Source: Solibacillus sp. R5-41 (GTDB lineage: Bacteria; Bacillota; Bacilli; Bacillales_A; Planococcaceae). From it: a DNA stretch of 64,000 nucleotides. How positions within the stretch are numbered: position 1 is the stretch's first letter; every line of letters starts with the position of its first letter. Location of the stretch: positions 240,001-304,000 of the forward strand of contig NZ_CP024123.1 in the NCBI RefSeq assembly GCF_002736105.1. The letters are read 5' to 3'. Below the pieces are notes generated by a model. It made no database searches. It saw only the letters and a list, made by a program, of their open reading frames with translations, and was not told the origin of the DNA. This document shows positions 1-9,113 of the stretch, piece after piece. The translations under genes and the position numbers were made by a program.

Positions 1-50
1 TTCATTTTACTGAACAATAAAGGTAAAATGAAATAAAAAATGCGGTTTAT

Positions 51-487
51 ATGAGTAAAACATCTCTATTTGCGTATATCCTATTTAGCGGAAATGATGA
101 TTCCCCACTAGATGTTGTAACAGAAAGGCTAGGAGTGCAACCTACGAAAACTTGGAAAATGGGAGGACGTGTTAACCCTAATCATCCAATAAATCATAGG
201 ATAAGGTCATACACTGGTTGGCGTTTCGAAATAGACACGGAAGAATCATTAGATACAGATGATGTATTATGTCCGCTTTTAAACGTGTTTAATTAAAGAC
301 AGATATGATAAATCAGTTAAAAGAGGAACTAACATTAGATGTTCAATTAGAGTTAGTTGTAAATATTTACGATGGATATACTCCGGCATTAGTAATTTAC
401 CCTGAGTTTAGTAAATTTGCTGCGGAGATAAATGCGATATTAGATATTGATATGTATGTGTATTCTTATAATGACCTAGATGAATAA
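51..487 (+). pseudogene. DUF4279-type protein, frameshifted
   Basis: Two consecutive reading frames, 51-296 and 305-487, together look like one small DUF4279-family protein of roughly 145 residues. The N-terminal half carries a 'LGVQPTKTW' motif. The C-terminal half ends in 'INAILDIDMYVYSYNDLDE', like the usual end of that family. The first frame stops at 294-296, and the second frame is open back to 293, so one base gained or lost in the AT-rich stretch near 288-296 explains the split. No clear ribosome binding site precedes 51. The family's function is unknown. The assignment is from memory of the family pattern, and a sequencing error is also possible. Confidence 0.55.
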
Positions 488-706
488 TTGTGTTATGAAG
501 GGCTATTTGTATGATTGTAAGTATGGATATATAGAAACAGGATGATAGTTTACAGATGAATGAAAAAATTGATTCGGTATTAACGAGCAGTAAGATTCCT
601 GTTTTCGGGTCTAAGCGAATTTGGAAGATTGCCCCCGACTGATTGGTAAAGACAAACAATCAAGGAGGATGACTATATAAGTTCCCCCACTGATTGATGT
701 TGTGTA

Positions 707-1762
707 TTATTTGGTTTTTAAAATGCCATTAAAGTTGGTTTCGCGTTGACGTGAGCTGTCGCAATCATGTTCAATCGTTTTAATAGCGTTATTTAGCTTT
801 TGGAACTCAATTACACAGCGTTCACCAGCGATCGTTTCGGATAGCATAGCTTTTTTATCTGATGTCACGGTTGCATAACCTTGAACAAAGCCGGTTGCAT
901 AGCCATCATAGGTTTCATATTCAACATAAAAATCCTTTTTTGAGCTAAAAGAAATCGTCAAATCACGAAGGCTTGAATCAGCTTCCCCTCGACCGTATTT
1001 ATAATAGTAGAAGTAATGGCCATCCCAAGAGTTTTCTTTTGATACGGTTGACCAATCTTTACCGATTCGTAAAGAAGTATCCACGGTTTTACGTGCGGCA
1101 TTGGCACGAACGTACAGTGGGAGCCCGTCTAAATTTTCATAGCTATCCTCTGCATCTTGAGAAATATAGAAGTAATTTTTATTTTGTAAATTGTAGAAAA
1201 ATGCAACGACTTGCGCGCGAGTTAAATTGTTTGAAGCACCAAAATACTTAGCTAGGTTAGTGTACTCATATTTTGGATTTTGCCCACTAGAAATACTATG
1301 GTCGAGTAAAAATTGAATTGATTGATTTAATGTAGCGTTACCGTCTGCTACATGGGTAATTGCTTGTGCGACGACGCCACGGGTCACGGCACGCTCGCGA
1401 ATGTCATTATGAAAATATCCGTTTAGTGGTACTTGATAGGCAGCGAGTGTATTGTAGTAATGATCTGAAGCGGTATTCTTTTTGGTGAATTTATCAAGTT
1501 CTTCTGTGTCCGCTTCTAACTCAAAATAGGTTACTAAAATTTTTGCAAACTGCTGCTCGGTTACCGGTTGATTTGGGCGAAATGTGCCATCCGGATACCC
1601 ACCTATAATGTCGAAATCATATGCCCATTTAATTGCGTCATATGCATAATGATGGGCTGGTACATCTTTAAATAATGCTTTTGCAGCAGATGTAGTCGTG
1701 CTTAATGAAAAGCTCATAACTAGGAACAATAAAGTTAGAATTAGGTAGCGTTTTCGCCTCAT
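707..1762 (-). CDS. Secreted SLH-domain protein
   Basis: A 351-residue exported protein. It begins with a signal peptide (MRRKR, then a hydrophobic core ending near 'TTSAA'). One clear SLH domain follows at about residues 30-90 ('FKDVPAHHYAYDAIKWAYD', 'IGGYPDGTFRPNQPVT'). More degenerate SLH-like segments lie at about 120-195 ('VTRGVVAQAITHV', 'NNLTRAQVVAFFYNLQ'). SLH domains bind pyruvylated secondary wall polymers, so the protein probably sits on the cell surface. The last 150 residues form an unrecognised beta-rich domain with two cysteines. The start has an AAGGAGGG ribosome binding site six bases upstream. It stands alone between the DUF4279 remnant and the divergent ABC-F gene. Confidence 0.85.
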   Translation of the reverse strand: MRRKRYLILTLLFLVMSFSLSTTTSAAKALFKDVPAHHYAYDAIKWAYDFDIIGGYPDGTFRPNQPVTEQQFAKILVTYFELEADTEELDKFTKKNTASDHYYNTLAAYQVPLNGYFHNDIRERAVTRGVVAQAITHVADGNATLNQSIQFLLDHSISSGQNPKYEYTNLAKYFGASNNLTRAQVVAFFYNLQNKNYFYISQDAEDSYENLDGLPLYVRANAARKTVDTSLRIGKDWSTVSKENSWDGHYFYYYKYGRGEADSSLRDLTISFSSKKDFYVEYETYDGYATGFVQGYATVTSDKKAMLSETIAGERCVIEFQKLNNAIKTIEHDCDSSRQRETNFNGILKTK

Positions 1763-1851
1763 TGAAAGCCCTCCTTAAAGTGATTAATAATAAATGGATT
1801 TATTTAACTGTAGCATGTTCCATTTATTCCCGCAATGAATGCCTAAAGTTC

Positions 1852-1880
1852 ATGACAACATAGTCCAAATTTGATATAGT
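1852..1880 (+). promoter_or_regulatory. Sigma-A promoter of the ABC-F gene
   Basis: ATGACA at 1852-1857 and TATAGT at 1875-1880 are separated by exactly 17 bases. This is the best match to a housekeeping promoter upstream of the ABC-F leader, and it places a transcription start near 1887, about 240 bases before the gene. Confidence 0.65.
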
Positions 1881-1910
1881 GAGTTACATAAATGATTGAA
1901 GGAGTGACGG

Positions 1911-1929
1911 GTGAACGATGATTAACTAA
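1911..1929 (+). CDS. Leader micro-ORF (MIN or MNDD)
   Basis: Two overlapping start choices follow the GAAGGAG site at 1898-1904. GTG at 1911 gives four codons (GTG AAC GAT GAT, stop at 1923-1925) with six-base spacing. ATG at 1918 gives three codons (ATG ATT AAC, stop at 1927-1929) with thirteen-base spacing. Either would place a ribosome over the 5' arm of the anti-antiterminator helix. Its role as a drug-sensing leader peptide is inferred from position. Confidence 0.5.
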
Positions 1930-2070
1930 TCTTATTTTTGAGTAATTGAAAAAATTTTTTCAAACAAAAAATAGGATTAGTATGCCCAAATTCCAATAAA
2001 TTTGTATAAAAAGCTTTTTGCTATACGCTTTTTTGGCGTCTTTTTTATACAAATATGAACAGCAGCTAAT

Positions 2071-2103
2071 CCTTCCAAATTAATTTTTTTGGGAGGTTTT
2101 TTT
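2071..2103 (+). terminator. Attenuator terminator before vmlR
   Basis: CCTTCCAAA (2071-2079) pairs with TTTGGGAGG (2088-2096), with one G-U pair, and seven T residues follow (2097-2103). It lies 26 bases before the ABC-F start codon, as expected for an intrinsic terminator that controls read-through. Confidence 0.75.
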
Positions 2104-2129
2104 CTTCCCAAATTGCGGAGGTAACACAT

Positions 2130-3770
2130 ATGAAAGAATTATTGAAATTGCAGCATGGAACGATTGAGTTAGCAGACCGGATCCTTTTTGAAAATGCCAA
2201 TGCCATAATAAAGCAAGGTGAAGTAATTGGTATTATCGGTCGGAATGGAAGCGGGAAATCTACTTTATTGAATGTAATTGCAGGTGTGCGGCCATTTACA
2301 AGTGGAAAGCGGAAATGGCTTCAACCAGATACTTCTGTTTATTTAGTTGAGCAGGAAGAACAGCATTTTCAGCCGGAGATGACAACGGAGGAGGAAGCGG
2401 TTTTACTCGCAAAATGGAAAGTTCCCGATGTTTTGTATGAGAAACTCAGTGGTGGGGAACGATTAAAGCGCCGATTAGCGAAAGGGTTTTCGCAAAGCCC
2501 ACAAATTTTATTATTAGATGAGCCGACCAATCATTTAGATGCGGTAAGTACGCAAAGTTTAATTGATAGGATTAAAGCGTATTCGGGAACTATTATTCTA
2601 GTCTCGCATGATCGTTATTTTTTGGATGAGGTGACTACAAAAATATGGTCATTGGAACAACAGCAATTCATCGAGCAGCAGGGCAATTACTCGCATTATA
2701 TGGATGTTCGTGAGCAGCGTCGTCTCGCACAGCAACGCGCCTATGAGAAACAGCAAAAGAAAATTGATATTTTGGAGCAACAAATGGATGCGCTGACGTC
2801 CTGGTCGCAAAAGGCGCACCGCGATTCTACAAAGCAGGAATTTCCGAAAGAATATTATCGCGTTAAGGCAAAGCGCATGGATGCCCAAGTGAAGTCAAAG
2901 AGAAAAATGCTGGAAAAGGAAATCGAGAAAAATAAAGTTGAGCAAGTGGCGAATGAACAGCCGGTCAATTTTAGATTGCAAGCGAATAACAAGGTAGGCA
3001 AACGATTTTTACAGGCGAAAAATGTATCGAAGTATTTTGGGGAGCGTCGTCTTTTTGAACAGGTAAATTTCACGATTTTGCATGGTGAGCGTGTGGCGTT
3101 AATAGGGGCAAATGGAAGTGGTAAAACAACCTTTTTAAATATGATTTTAGGGCGGGAATCCTTTGATGGAGAACTTTCGTTTTCACCGACGACGAATATC
3201 GGCTATTTAACCCAAGAAGTATTTGATTTGCCGGAGCATCAAACGCCCGCAATGCTTTTTCATCGTGATAATTTTACTGACCGTGGACTTGTGCAAAATT
3301 TAATGAGGCATCTTGGCTTTCATATGGAGCAGTGGAGAGAACCAATTGCCCACATGAGCATGGGGGAGCGCGTGAAATGTAAGCTGATGCAATATATTTT
3401 AGAAAATCGGGATGTGTTGATTCTAGATGAGCCGACAAACCATCTAGATTTACCATCACGAGAGCAGCTAGAGTCGACACTTGCTCAGTATAAAGGGACA
3501 CTGATCCTTGTGTCGCATGACCAATATTTCATCGACAAACTAGCAAATATGCATCTTGTCATTCAAGACGGCACCATTCAAAAAAAGGCGTTTGGTCAAT
3601 CGAATGCACAAAAAAATACAACAGAAGACCAGTTATTGCAGCTAGAAACCGCACGTCAGGAAGTGCTAGGGAAGTTGAGTTTCATGACATCGAAAGATAC
3701 AAACTATTCGATGCTTGATGCTCAATTTTTAGAGCTTACTCAGCAAATTAATGCGCTTAGGAAAAGATGA
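2130..3770 (+). CDS. vmlR: ABC-F ribosome-protection ATPase, VmlR type
   Basis: A 546-residue protein with two ABC ATPase domains and no membrane segments, which defines the ABC-F class. Walker A motifs are GRNGSGKST (residues 37-45) and GANGSGKTT in the second half. The signatures are 'LSGGERLKRRLAKG' and 'MSMGERVKCKLM', each followed by 'LLLDEPTNHLD' or 'LILDEPTNHLD'. The linker with 'LTSWSQKAHRDSTK' and the ending 'EVLGKLSFMT' closely resemble B. subtilis VmlR as I remember it. VmlR dislodges lincosamides, streptogramin A and pleuromutilins from the ribosomal peptidyl-transferase centre. The start has AGGAGG-like GCGGAGG upstream, and an elaborate attenuator precedes it. Drug resistance by this copy is inferred. 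Confidence 0.88.
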   Translation: MKELLKLQHGTIELADRILFENANAIIKQGEVIGIIGRNGSGKSTLLNVIAGVRPFTSGKRKWLQPDTSVYLVEQEEQHFQPEMTTEEEAVLLAKWKVPDVLYEKLSGGERLKRRLAKGFSQSPQILLLDEPTNHLDAVSTQSLIDRIKAYSGTIILVSHDRYFLDEVTTKIWSLEQQQFIEQQGNYSHYMDVREQRRLAQQRAYEKQQKKIDILEQQMDALTSWSQKAHRDSTKQEFPKEYYRVKAKRMDAQVKSKRKMLEKEIEKNKVEQVANEQPVNFRLQANNKVGKRFLQAKNVSKYFGERRLFEQVNFTILHGERVALIGANGSGKTTFLNMILGRESFDGELSFSPTTNIGYLTQEVFDLPEHQTPAMLFHRDNFTDRGLVQNLMRHLGFHMEQWREPIAHMSMGERVKCKLMQYILENRDVLILDEPTNHLDLPSREQLESTLAQYKGTLILVSHDQYFIDKLANMHLVIQDGTIQKKAFGQSNAQKNTTEDQLLQLETARQEVLGKLSFMTSKDTNYSMLDAQFLELTQQINALRKR

Positions 3771-3774
3771 TTTT

Positions 3775-3806
3775 AGGGGAGGGTAGATGTTTCTATCCTT
3801 CCTTTT
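3775..3806 (+). terminator. Intrinsic terminator after vmlR
   Basis: AGGGGAGGGTAGA and TCTATCCTTCCTTTT form a strong hairpin with a four-base loop and a trailing T tract, directly after the vmlR stop codon. Confidence 0.8.
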
Positions 3807-3953
3807 TTACAAATACATAAGAGAGGACTAGGTTTCATTTAATTGATTAATGTTTTCCAAAAGAAAAAGTTTAAATTCGTGCAATCTACTATTCTAAAAT
3901 TAACAATAAATGTCGATATAAAGGACAATGATATTATATTCAAAATCTGGATG

Positions 3954-3975
3954 CAATTACGTCGAGGCGTAATTG
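3954..3975. repeat. Dispersed palindrome, copy 1
   Basis: CAATTACG (3954-3961) and CGTAATTG (3968-3975) flank a six-base centre. The same palindrome core recurs near 19990 and 49622, always outside genes. It looks like a small dispersed intergenic repeat. Confidence 0.55.
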
Positions 3976-4017
3976 ATCCAATACATAGAGAAACTGAAGA
4001 GGAGATGTTTTAACTAG

Positions 4018-6027
4018 ATGAATCAATCTAAAAAATTGCTTGCCGCCATGCTAGCAATCCCTGCGACGGTAATTGTTGCTGGGCAAGTGCATGCGGAGGA
4101 AGTAACATCCACATTTGAAATTAATAATAGTTGTGTAGGCGCTTCAAATTCCGGAGAACGCCTAAGTTTACAGGCAAAAGAAAGCGAAGACGCAAATGCA
4201 ATTCAAAAAGCCATTGATGATGTAGATTGCTTAATCGAAGAACTTAATAATGATTCAACAAGGGGAAAAATTTTAGCTGCTCAAGCTGAATATTACAAAT
4301 TGCCAGAAGCTTCGCGTAAATTAGTAAAAGATTATAAAAAAACCGAAAACCTATTGGCTATTCTTGATGAGAAGGAGGCCCGTTTAGTAGAGGAAAAGAT
4401 TAATGCTTTGAATGATGAATCTACTCCTGTAGCAATTAAAGCAGTGCGTAATGCGTATGAGGCATTAAATGAAAATGCGGTAAAGTTAGTGTCTGAAAAG
4501 ATGTTAAAGTTGCTTGTAACTTATGAAACCATTATGAATAAGCAGGTTGAGCAAGCGGAAAAAGAGGCACAGGTAATTATTGATCGTATTAATCGCATTA
4601 CAAATAGCTATACAGAAGCTCAAATTAAAGACGTTCGACTTGCGTATAATAAGCTGAGCGAATTGGCGAAAAGTTATGTAACGAACATACAAAAATTAAT
4701 TAATGAGGAAGCCTATATTTTATATCAAAATTCAGTTGTCAAAGAAGCAAAATTACAAGCAGCCGCATTTGATGCGTACATGGCGAACATTACTCGGAAT
4801 TCGTCAACAGCAGAAATTGCGAAGGCGCGCGCGTATTACAACTCATTATCCTATGAGGCAAAGAGACAGGTTAAAATGTACGAAAAGTTGCGTCGACTTG
4901 AAACGATGTGGAATGATCCGGATTATTTAGGATTAATTTTCACGTACTACCCAGATTATATTCATGCGATAAAACCAGGGGGCATTGAAGTAGAGAAGCC
5001 GGTATATGATCCATTGTATATTCCAGATGATTCAAATTCCGACGAATATGTACCGCCGAATACTACGTGGTCGCCATATGAGGAAATGACGTATTATAAC
5101 GGTCGATACACAGCGACGATTACCTCCTCACAAATGACCAATGTGGCAGATAAGACGATGATGCTGAAGGCTGGAGATATTGAAATATTAATCCCGACAG
5201 CGGATATTAAAGGGACATCTGCAGCAATTGGTGTGTCAATGTCGACGAATAATAATAGATTAGACATTAGTTTCACAGAAGGTCATACAGCGAAAGCATT
5301 TTCGAGCGTTGTTGAAATTCGTATTCCGATGCGTTTACTAGGCGGAAATGCATCAATGGCTGTGCAACGCGTCGTTTATAATGGGACATCATCAGCAAGC
5401 TATAAAATCGAAGGTTCTAATTATGTGATTCGAACGAAAACAGGTGGGACTTTTACTGCGGGAACAAGTAAAACATCGTATTCGGACTTAACGGCATCGA
5501 GTTCAAGTACGACGGGTATACGCGAACTCGCAACGCGCGGTATTACATATCCGACGGCAGGGAAAGCGGTTATTCCAAATGAAAGTGTGACACGTGCAGA
5601 TGTCGCAACATTACTTGCAAAAGCAATTGACATTTCAAGCACACAGTCTACAAAATATAAAGATTTAGGGAATACAGTATCAACAAGCCAAGCGCAAGGC
5701 TTATTAGAGGCAGGCATTATGAGTGGTGTGACAACGCAGCAATTCGACCCAAATATAGCGATAACACGTCAGGAAGCAGCAATCATCATTGCCAATATGT
5801 ATCGCCACTTAAATCAAGATTTATCATTAGCTTATAATGAACTAAAAACAAAATTTGTGGATATTTCTGACTTATCTTATGAAGCACGTCAAAGTATTGC
5901 GATTTTAGAGCTGTTCGGTGTTGTGGATGGCACAGCTTCAAATCAATTTAACCCACAACAACAGTTAACGAGAGCACAGTTCGCAGAAATGCTTTACAGT
6001 GCATTAACAGCTATTGGGTATTTATAA
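4018..6027 (+). CDS. SLH-anchored helical-repeat surface protein
   Basis: A 669-residue exported protein. A signal peptide ends at about residue 26 ('GQVHA|EE'). Residues about 55-300 hold four diverged helical repeats of roughly 65-75 residues, each with a pattern like 'AIKAVRNAYEALNENAVKLV'. A central beta-rich region (about 350-500) resembles domains of other S-layer-associated proteins. Three SLH motifs close the protein (about 505-669: 'VIPNESVTRADVATLLAKA', 'FDPNIAITRQEAAIIIANM', 'FNPQQQLTRAQFAEMLYSA'). It is probably held on the wall through secondary polymers. The start follows an AGAGGAG site at a rather long distance (about 13 bases). No ligand or enzyme activity can be read from the sequence. 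Confidence 0.85.
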   Translation: MNQSKKLLAAMLAIPATVIVAGQVHAEEVTSTFEINNSCVGASNSGERLSLQAKESEDANAIQKAIDDVDCLIEELNNDSTRGKILAAQAEYYKLPEASRKLVKDYKKTENLLAILDEKEARLVEEKINALNDESTPVAIKAVRNAYEALNENAVKLVSEKMLKLLVTYETIMNKQVEQAEKEAQVIIDRINRITNSYTEAQIKDVRLAYNKLSELAKSYVTNIQKLINEEAYILYQNSVVKEAKLQAAAFDAYMANITRNSSTAEIAKARAYYNSLSYEAKRQVKMYEKLRRLETMWNDPDYLGLIFTYYPDYIHAIKPGGIEVEKPVYDPLYIPDDSNSDEYVPPNTTWSPYEEMTYYNGRYTATITSSQMTNVADKTMMLKAGDIEILIPTADIKGTSAAIGVSMSTNNNRLDISFTEGHTAKAFSSVVEIRIPMRLLGGNASMAVQRVVYNGTSSASYKIEGSNYVIRTKTGGTFTAGTSKTSYSDLTASSSSTTGIRELATRGITYPTAGKAVIPNESVTRADVATLLAKAIDISSTQSTKYKDLGNTVSTSQAQGLLEAGIMSGVTTQQFDPNIAITRQEAAIIIANMYRHLNQDLSLAYNELKTKFVDISDLSYEARQSIAILELFGVVDGTASNQFNPQQQLTRAQFAEMLYSALTAIGYL

Positions 6028-6036
6028 TTGATCAAC

Positions 6037-6066
6037 AAAGCACGGCGTATTGAGCGCTGTGCTTTT
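6037..6066 (+). terminator. Terminator after SLH protein
   Basis: AAAGCACGGCG and GCGCTGTGCTTTT pair around a short loop, just after the SLH gene, with a short T tract. Confidence 0.7.
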
Positions 6067-6077
6067 GTATTTTGCAT

Positions 6078-6107
6078 TTGGCTGATTATGAAAAACTGGG
6101 CTATAAT
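6078..6107 (+). promoter_or_regulatory. Probable promoter of AEC transporter gene
   Basis: TTGGCT (6078-6083) and TATAAT (6102-6107) are separated by 18 bases, 65 bases upstream of the transporter start. Confidence 0.5.
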
Positions 6108-6171
6108 AAATAGATAGAATACTATGTTAATTTGATGTGAGTGGGATGTTCATAAAAAAGGAGGGAGCATT

Positions 6172-7107
6172 GTGGTTTATTTATCAATGATTTTCTTTAA
6201 AATTGTTGCCCCTATTTTAATACTGCTTGTCATTGGGGCAATCTTACAGAAAAAATTCAATTTTAATTTAAAAGCATTATCACATTTAATTACATATTGC
6301 TTCATGCCGGCAGCGGTCTTTATTAATATTTATGAAACCTCGATTGAAGTGAGTGTCATTGGGGAAATTACCCTCTTTATCGTGCTTTTTATCGGAATTC
6401 AAATGTTATTAAGTCAATTTTTAGCAAAAGTGCTAAAGCTGGAACGAAAAGAATCGGCCGTGTTTAAAAATAGTGTCGTGCTCATCAACTCGGGAAATTA
6501 TGGCATTCCGGTTGCACAAATGATCTTTGCTACACAACCGATTGGCGTAGCAATCCAAGTCATTATGGTAATTTTTCAAAATATGGTGACGTATACATAT
6601 GGGCTGTACAATTTGATTTCTTCTACGAAGTCAGGAATTGCGATTGTCCGTGATTTTTTGAAGATGCCGATTGTGCATGCACTTATTTTAGGGGGCACGC
6701 TCAATTATTTTAATGTGCCCATACCTGAAACGTTTAGCATTCCGATGAACCATATTGCCAATGGATTTGTAGCGGTCGCATTAATTACACTTGGTGCGCA
6801 GCTTTCGCAAATAGAAATGCGTTCGATGTTTAATAAAACTATTTTCGTGAGCTGCTTTACACGCTTAGTTGTAGGGCCTTCTATAGCATTGCTTGTTATT
6901 TTTGCGCTTGGATTAGACGGTGTCGTGGCACAATCCTTATTTATTGCCAGTGCTTTTCCAACCTCACGAAATAGTGCAAGTCTCGCTTTAGAATACGATA
7001 TTGAATCAGACACGGCAGCGCAAACCGTTTTATTTTCAACCATTATTAGCTGTCTCACAGTAACGGTCGTTATTTACATGTCAAATTATTTATTTGTATT
7101 AAACTAA
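6172..7107 (+). CDS. AEC-family transporter (auxin efflux carrier/malate permease type)
   Basis: A 311-residue integral membrane protein with about ten hydrophobic segments in the two-times-five arrangement of the AEC family. Conserved features are 'LITYCFMPAAVFINIYE' near residue 40, 'VLINSGNYGIPVAQM' near 105, and 'LFIASAFPTSRNSASLA' near 265. Members export or import organic anions such as malate; the substrate cannot be told from sequence. Translation starts at GTG 6172 behind AAGGAGGG. It is a single-gene unit with its own promoter and terminator. Confidence 0.85.
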   Translation: MVYLSMIFFKIVAPILILLVIGAILQKKFNFNLKALSHLITYCFMPAAVFINIYETSIEVSVIGEITLFIVLFIGIQMLLSQFLAKVLKLERKESAVFKNSVVLINSGNYGIPVAQMIFATQPIGVAIQVIMVIFQNMVTYTYGLYNLISSTKSGIAIVRDFLKMPIVHALILGGTLNYFNVPIPETFSIPMNHIANGFVAVALITLGAQLSQIEMRSMFNKTIFVSCFTRLVVGPSIALLVIFALGLDGVVAQSLFIASAFPTSRNSASLALEYDIESDTAAQTVLFSTIISCLTVTVVIYMSNYLFVLN

Positions 7108-7130
7108 GGATTTTCTTCCTTAGTTTTTTT
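7102..7130 (+). terminator. Terminator after AEC gene
   Basis: AACTAAGGA and TCCTTAGTT pair around TTTTCT, followed by a run of seven T residues. The hairpin begins inside the stop codon region. Confidence 0.85.
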
Positions 7131-7228
7131 GTTGTGGAAAAGGGGGGCGTCCAATTGAAGGATAATTTTAAGTGATTTCGTATTTTCATAATTACGCGAA
7201 GATGATAACATGCCTGTATAGAAATGAA

Positions 7229-7263
7229 AGACGCCATGTCGATGTAAAAACAACATGGCGTCT
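7229..7263. other. Perfect hairpin in 7131-7514 intergenic
   Basis: AGACGCCATGT (7229-7239) and ACATGGCGTCT (7253-7263) form a perfect 11-bp stem without a strong T run. The rest of 7131-7280 shows no gene. The hairpin could be a weak terminator for transcripts coming from the katA side. Confidence 0.4.
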
Positions 7264-7280
7264 TCTAATGAAATCAATTG

Positions 7281-7474
7281 CTAGCCGCATTTTTCAAATA
7301 GCTCATAATCAGTTTTTTTAATTGGAATAGTTGTTACTTTGTTGGCGTTGGTACGATAATATTTGGTAATAACAAATTAAATACATGTTTTTTTATAGCT
7401 GTCCCAAACAGATTCATAATGGTAATGGCATTTATTTGTCCAGTAAGACTTAGTAAAATGGAGCCATCTCGCAT
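7281..7474 (-). pseudogene. Short frameshifted coding remnant downstream of katA
   Basis: On the minus strand, ATG at 7474 opens a frame of about 47 codons ending 'NLLLPNIIVPTPTK' and stop. A shift by one base near the stop continues as 'KVTTIPIKKTDYELFEKCG' and stops at 7281-7283. The joined 60-residue peptide reads like real coding sequence broken by a frameshift. I do not recognise the family. It lies within 40 bases of the katA stop codon, so it could be the tail of a lost neighbour. Confidence 0.3.
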
Positions 7475-7514
7475 TTAGAGGATCTTTACAGCTTCTTAAG
7501 TGGAAAGTGATACG

Positions 7515-9005
7515 TTATTTAGAATTTACTTCTATTGTATATGGGTTTGAAAGATCCATACCTTCTAATGAAAGACCCATCGCTTTTGCTACACCTTCAC
7601 CATAAGCTGGATCTGCTAAGTAGCAGTGTAAAATGTGACGACGTTTAATGAATTCTTCTACTGGAGCCATGTCAGCAGCCGTGTTATTGAATAACGTTTG
7701 TTTTTGCTCATCGTCCATTAAGTTAAATAACTTCCCTGGTTGTTCGAAATAGTTGTTATCATCTTCAGCGAAATCATAAATATCCGCAGGTCCATCTAAA
7801 GCAAGGGCAGGGTCTTTATATTGCGATTGACCTTGTAATGCACCATAGCTGTTTGGATAGTAAGTTGTTGCCGCACCACGGTTGCCATCTGCACGGCCAG
7901 CGCCATCTCGATGATAAACCATGAATGGACATTTTGGTGTGTTTACCGGAATTTGATGGTGGTTCACACCTAAACGGTAACGAGTTGCATCTTGGTAAGC
8001 GAATAAACGAGCCTGTAACATACGGTCTGGTGAGAAGCTAATACCAGGTACGACGTTTGATGGCGCAAATGCAGCTTGTTCAACATCTGCAAAGTAGTTT
8101 TCTGCGTTGCGATTTAATTCGAATTCACCAACAGGAATTAATGGGAATTCCGATTTAAACCAAACTTTTGTTAAGTCGAATGGGTTATCTTTACGTTGAC
8201 GTGCTTGTTCCTCTGACATTACTTGAATGTACATTTTCCATTTAGGGAAATCACCTTTTTCGATTGAGTCAAATAGGTCGCGTTGTGATGATTCACGGTC
8301 ATTTCCGATTAGTTCCGTAGCTTCAGCACCTGTTAAGTTTTTAATCCCTTGCTGTGTACGGAAGTGGAATTTCACGTAAACTCGTTCGCCAACGTCGTTA
8401 ATCATAGAGTAAGTGTGAGATCCGAAACCGTGCATATGTCGGTAGTCTTTTGGAATACCACGGTCAGACATCACGATTGTCACTTGGTGTAAAGCTTCCG
8501 GTAGTGATGACCAGAAGTCCCAGTTTGAGTTCGGGTTGTGCATATTTGTTTTTGGGTCACGCTTTACAACGTGGTTTAAATCAGGGAAGTGCAATGGATC
8601 ACGGAAGAAGAATACAGGTGTGTTGTTTCCAACCATGTCCCAGTTACCTTCTTCTGTATAAAATTTTAATGCGAATCCACGAATATCGCGCTCTGCATCA
8701 GCTGCTCCACGCTCACCTGCTACTGTTGAGAAACGAGCGAACATATCAGTCGTTTTTCCAACTTCTGAGAAAATCGCAGCTTTAGTATATTTTGTAATGT
8801 CATGAGTTACAGTGAACTTACCGAATGCACCTGAACCCTTTGCGTGCATACGACGTTCTGGTATAACTTCACGATTAAAGTTTGCTAATTTTTCAATTAA
8901 GAATACATCTTGTAAAAGGAGTGGGCCACGACGACCAGCTGTTTGAGAATTGTCATTGCTTACGACTGGTGCACCTGTAATCGTTGTTAAACGTTCATTT
9001 GTCAT
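7515..9005 (-). CDS. katA: Monofunctional haem catalase
   Basis: A 496-residue small-subunit catalase that converts hydrogen peroxide to water and oxygen in the cytoplasm. The distal-haem histidine is His54 in '[12 protein letters not shown]', and the catalytic asparagine is near 127 in '[17 protein letters not shown]'. The conserved '[20 protein letters not shown]' lies between them. The proximal tyrosine lies in '[14 protein letters not shown]' near 340. The length fits clade 3 catalases. TGGAGGT sits seven bases before the start. It is transcribed alone from a promoter overlapped by a PerR-like box, which fits peroxide induction. Confidence 0.97.
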   Translation of the reverse strand: MTNERLTTITGAPVVSNDNSQTAGRRGPLLLQDVFLIEKLANFNREVIPERRMHAKGSGAFGKFTVTHDITKYTKAAIFSEVGKTTDMFARFSTVAGERGAADAERDIRGFALKFYTEEGNWDMVGNNTPVFFFRDPLHFPDLNHVVKRDPKTNMHNPNSNWDFWSSLPEALHQVTIVMSDRGIPKDYRHMHGFGSHTYSMINDVGERVYVKFHFRTQQGIKNLTGAEATELIGNDRESSQRDLFDSIEKGDFPKWKMYIQVMSEEQARQRKDNPFDLTKVWFKSEFPLIPVGEFELNRNAENYFADVEQAAFAPSNVVPGISFSPDRMLQARLFAYQDATRYRLGVNHHQIPVNTPKCPFMVYHRDGAGRADGNRGAATTYYPNSYGALQGQSQYKDPALALDGPADIYDFAEDDNNYFEQPGKLFNLMDDEQKQTLFNNTAADMAPVEEFIKRRHILHCYLADPAYGEGVAKAMGLSLEGMDLSNPYTIEVNSK

Positions 9006-9082
9006 TTTTCATACCTCCAAAATAAAATTAAAAATCTCTTCATAAATTACTATAACAAATACAAATAATAAATTCTACTAGA

Positions 9083-9113
9083 TTATAATAATTCTTTTTA
9101 AATAATTTGTCTA
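9083..9113 (-). promoter_or_regulatory. katA promoter with PerR-like box
   Basis: Read on the minus strand, TAGACA (9113-9108) and TATTAT (9090-9085) are 17 bases apart. The -10 overlaps TTATAATAATTCTTT (9083-9097), which matches the PerR consensus TTATAATnATTATAA perfectly in the left half and partly in the right. PerR control of katA is established in Bacillus; its use here is inferred. The remainder of 9114-9405 holds nothing I can support. Confidence 0.6.

Larger units (their letters stand above)
1898..2103 (+). promoter_or_regulatory. Ribosome-mediated transcription attenuator of vmlR
   Basis: The leader contains a ribosome binding site (GAAGGAG, 1898-1904), a tiny ORF and a set of mutually exclusive helices. 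Segment 1926-1940 can pair with 1965-1980. The same AGGATTAG (1973-1980) can instead pair perfectly with CTAATCCT (2066-2073), which overlaps the 5' arm of the terminator at 2071-2103. The small ORF ends on top of segment 1926-1940. A stalled ribosome would therefore free 1973-1980 to break the terminator. A further hairpin (2004-2050) lies between. Control of ABC-F resistance genes by attenuation is established for B. subtilis vmlR and Listeria lmo0919. The exact wiring here is inferred from base pairing. Confidence 0.75.

Noticed and set aside
600-706. Imperfect repeat CCCCCGACTGATTGGT / CCCCCACTGATTGATG
   Set aside because: Two short, imperfect copies only; too little to call a repeat family or an attachment site.
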